Assembly (NCBI GenBank): GCA_019448385.1 | Contig: JAGTXO010000022.1 | Coordinates: 193,501 to 257,500 of the forward strand | Length of the DNA stretch: 64,000 bases | Direction of reading: 5' to 3' | DNA from: Diacronema lutheri | Taxonomy: Eukaryota; Haptophyta; Pavlovophyceae; Pavlovales; Pavlovaceae | Shown: in pieces, positions 63,261 through 64,000 of the stretch | Numbering within the stretch: the first letter of the stretch is position 1 | How the letters are laid out: each line of letters begins with the position of its first letter | Made by a program: the position numbers and the translations under genes | Notes under the pieces: generated by a model | What the model was told of the DNA's origin: nothing | Databases searched by the model: none | What the model saw: only the letters and a program-made list of their open reading frames with translations

Positions 63261-64000
63261 ACCTCTTGAATCGGCCAGATGCCCGTGCACGGTTTACCGG
63301 GCCGAACCTGGGTTTCCGTCTTTCAAAGCCCCGACGTCGCTCGTCGGCGTCAGGGCGCGCGGCCGCATTTGCACCGCGCACCGCCGCCCTGCGCATCACC
63401 GCCGGCAGCGAGCAGCGGTTCGACCGCGCAACCGACCACGCCGCCATCCACTTTGCGCGCGCGCACGCACGGCCGCCCGACGGCCGCCGCACGCGCACTT
63501 GCCGCACGTGCAGCTGCTGCAGGCGCCGACGCCGCACGCGCCAGCCACGCCGAACACGGCCCTTCGCCTGCGCGCGCCGCCGCCTCGCCGCCGCCACGCC
63601 GCGCCGCGCGCGCGGCGGCTGAGAGCCCGTTTGAACGCCGCGCGCTGCGCCCGCCATCCCACGCCGCGCCGCGCGAGCGCGCGCCGCCGTGTGGGAGGCG
63701 ATTTCGACGGCGAGGAGCGCAACGAACGCGAACGCCCCGCACGCGAACGACGCGACGAGCGCGGCAGTGCAAGCCGTGAGCAGCGTGGTGGACGCCACTG
63801 GCGCTGCGACGGCGCGCAGCCGCGCGCGATGCGCGCGCGTCGTGCCGTCGACCAACGCGCCGCCGCCGGCGGTCGCGGCGCGCGCGGTCGCGCTGGCGTG
63901 TGCGCCGCGCGCAGCTGTGCGCACAGGCAGCGCGCCGCCATCTCCACGCGCCGCCTCCCGCCGCCGCGCCGTCCCCCCGCCGCCGCGCCGCCGCCGTCGC
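63261..64000 (+). pseudogene. C sequence, copy C5, cut by the window end
   Basis: Leader and Arg/Ala/Pro-rich N-terminal part, identical by eye to 56045-56784. Confidence 0.6.

Larger units (their letters stand above)
51961..64000 (+). repeat. Nearly exact 7,216-bp tandem duplication
   Basis: Sequence from about 51961 to 56784 recurs at 59177 to 64000 with a constant offset of 7,216 bp. I noticed only two substitutions (52339 G to 59555 T; 52654 A to 59870 G). The repeat is cut by the window end, so further copies may follow. It contains the C tail, the short C fragment, RT, the A gene and the C start. Confidence 0.93.

Overview
This is a nuclear genome window from a eukaryote, very GC-rich and gene-dense. 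Short spliceosomal introns, a mitochondrial complex I subunit with a transit peptide, VPS45, TRM1, DEAH helicase and Na+/Ca2+ exchanger genes exclude a prokaryote. The urea transporter DUR3, the 27-residue ankyrin-type repeats (LEVLQWAREHGCEWD type) and frequent GC-AG introns fit a unicellular alga. A haptophyte is my best guess, but this is inference. Because GC is so high, stop codons are rare and long antisense ORFs are everywhere; only frames with family similarity or consistent splicing were kept.

Left part (1-14.1 kb): a DHX33-like DEAH/RHA helicase (5 exons), a papain-like-fold protein, an archaemetzincin relative that has lost its zinc site, a SAM plus cyclin-Y protein, NDUFS6, and an NCX-type Na+/Ca2+ exchanger. 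14.1-20.0 kb is an inverted, decayed copy of a repeat unit that occurs in tandem at the right end.

Middle part (20.2-40.8 kb): DUR3, a tRNA-binding OB-fold protein, a sirtuin, a SET-domain protein, an unrecognised low-complexity protein, VPS45 (one intron filled by a 44-bp minisatellite), a coiled-coil protein with a YfaP/DUF2135-like domain, a TRM1 methyltransferase fused to a parallel beta-helix, and a small ankyrin protein. These look like ordinary single-copy genes. Many are arranged head-to-head or tail-to-tail with very short spacers.

Right part (40.85-64 kb, running off the edge): a tandem array. Each unit carries (A) an F-box plus ankyrin-repeat gene, (C) a larger chromodomain-containing sequence of unknown function, broken in every copy, and (RT) a decayed reverse-transcriptase fragment antisense to A and C. 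Two A copies (42.1 and 47.5 kb) are intact; two others share one nonsense codon. The last unit is an almost exact 7,216-bp tandem duplication. The array shares the 3' end of the single-copy ankyrin gene at 39.5-40.8 kb, so it probably grew from that neighbourhood.
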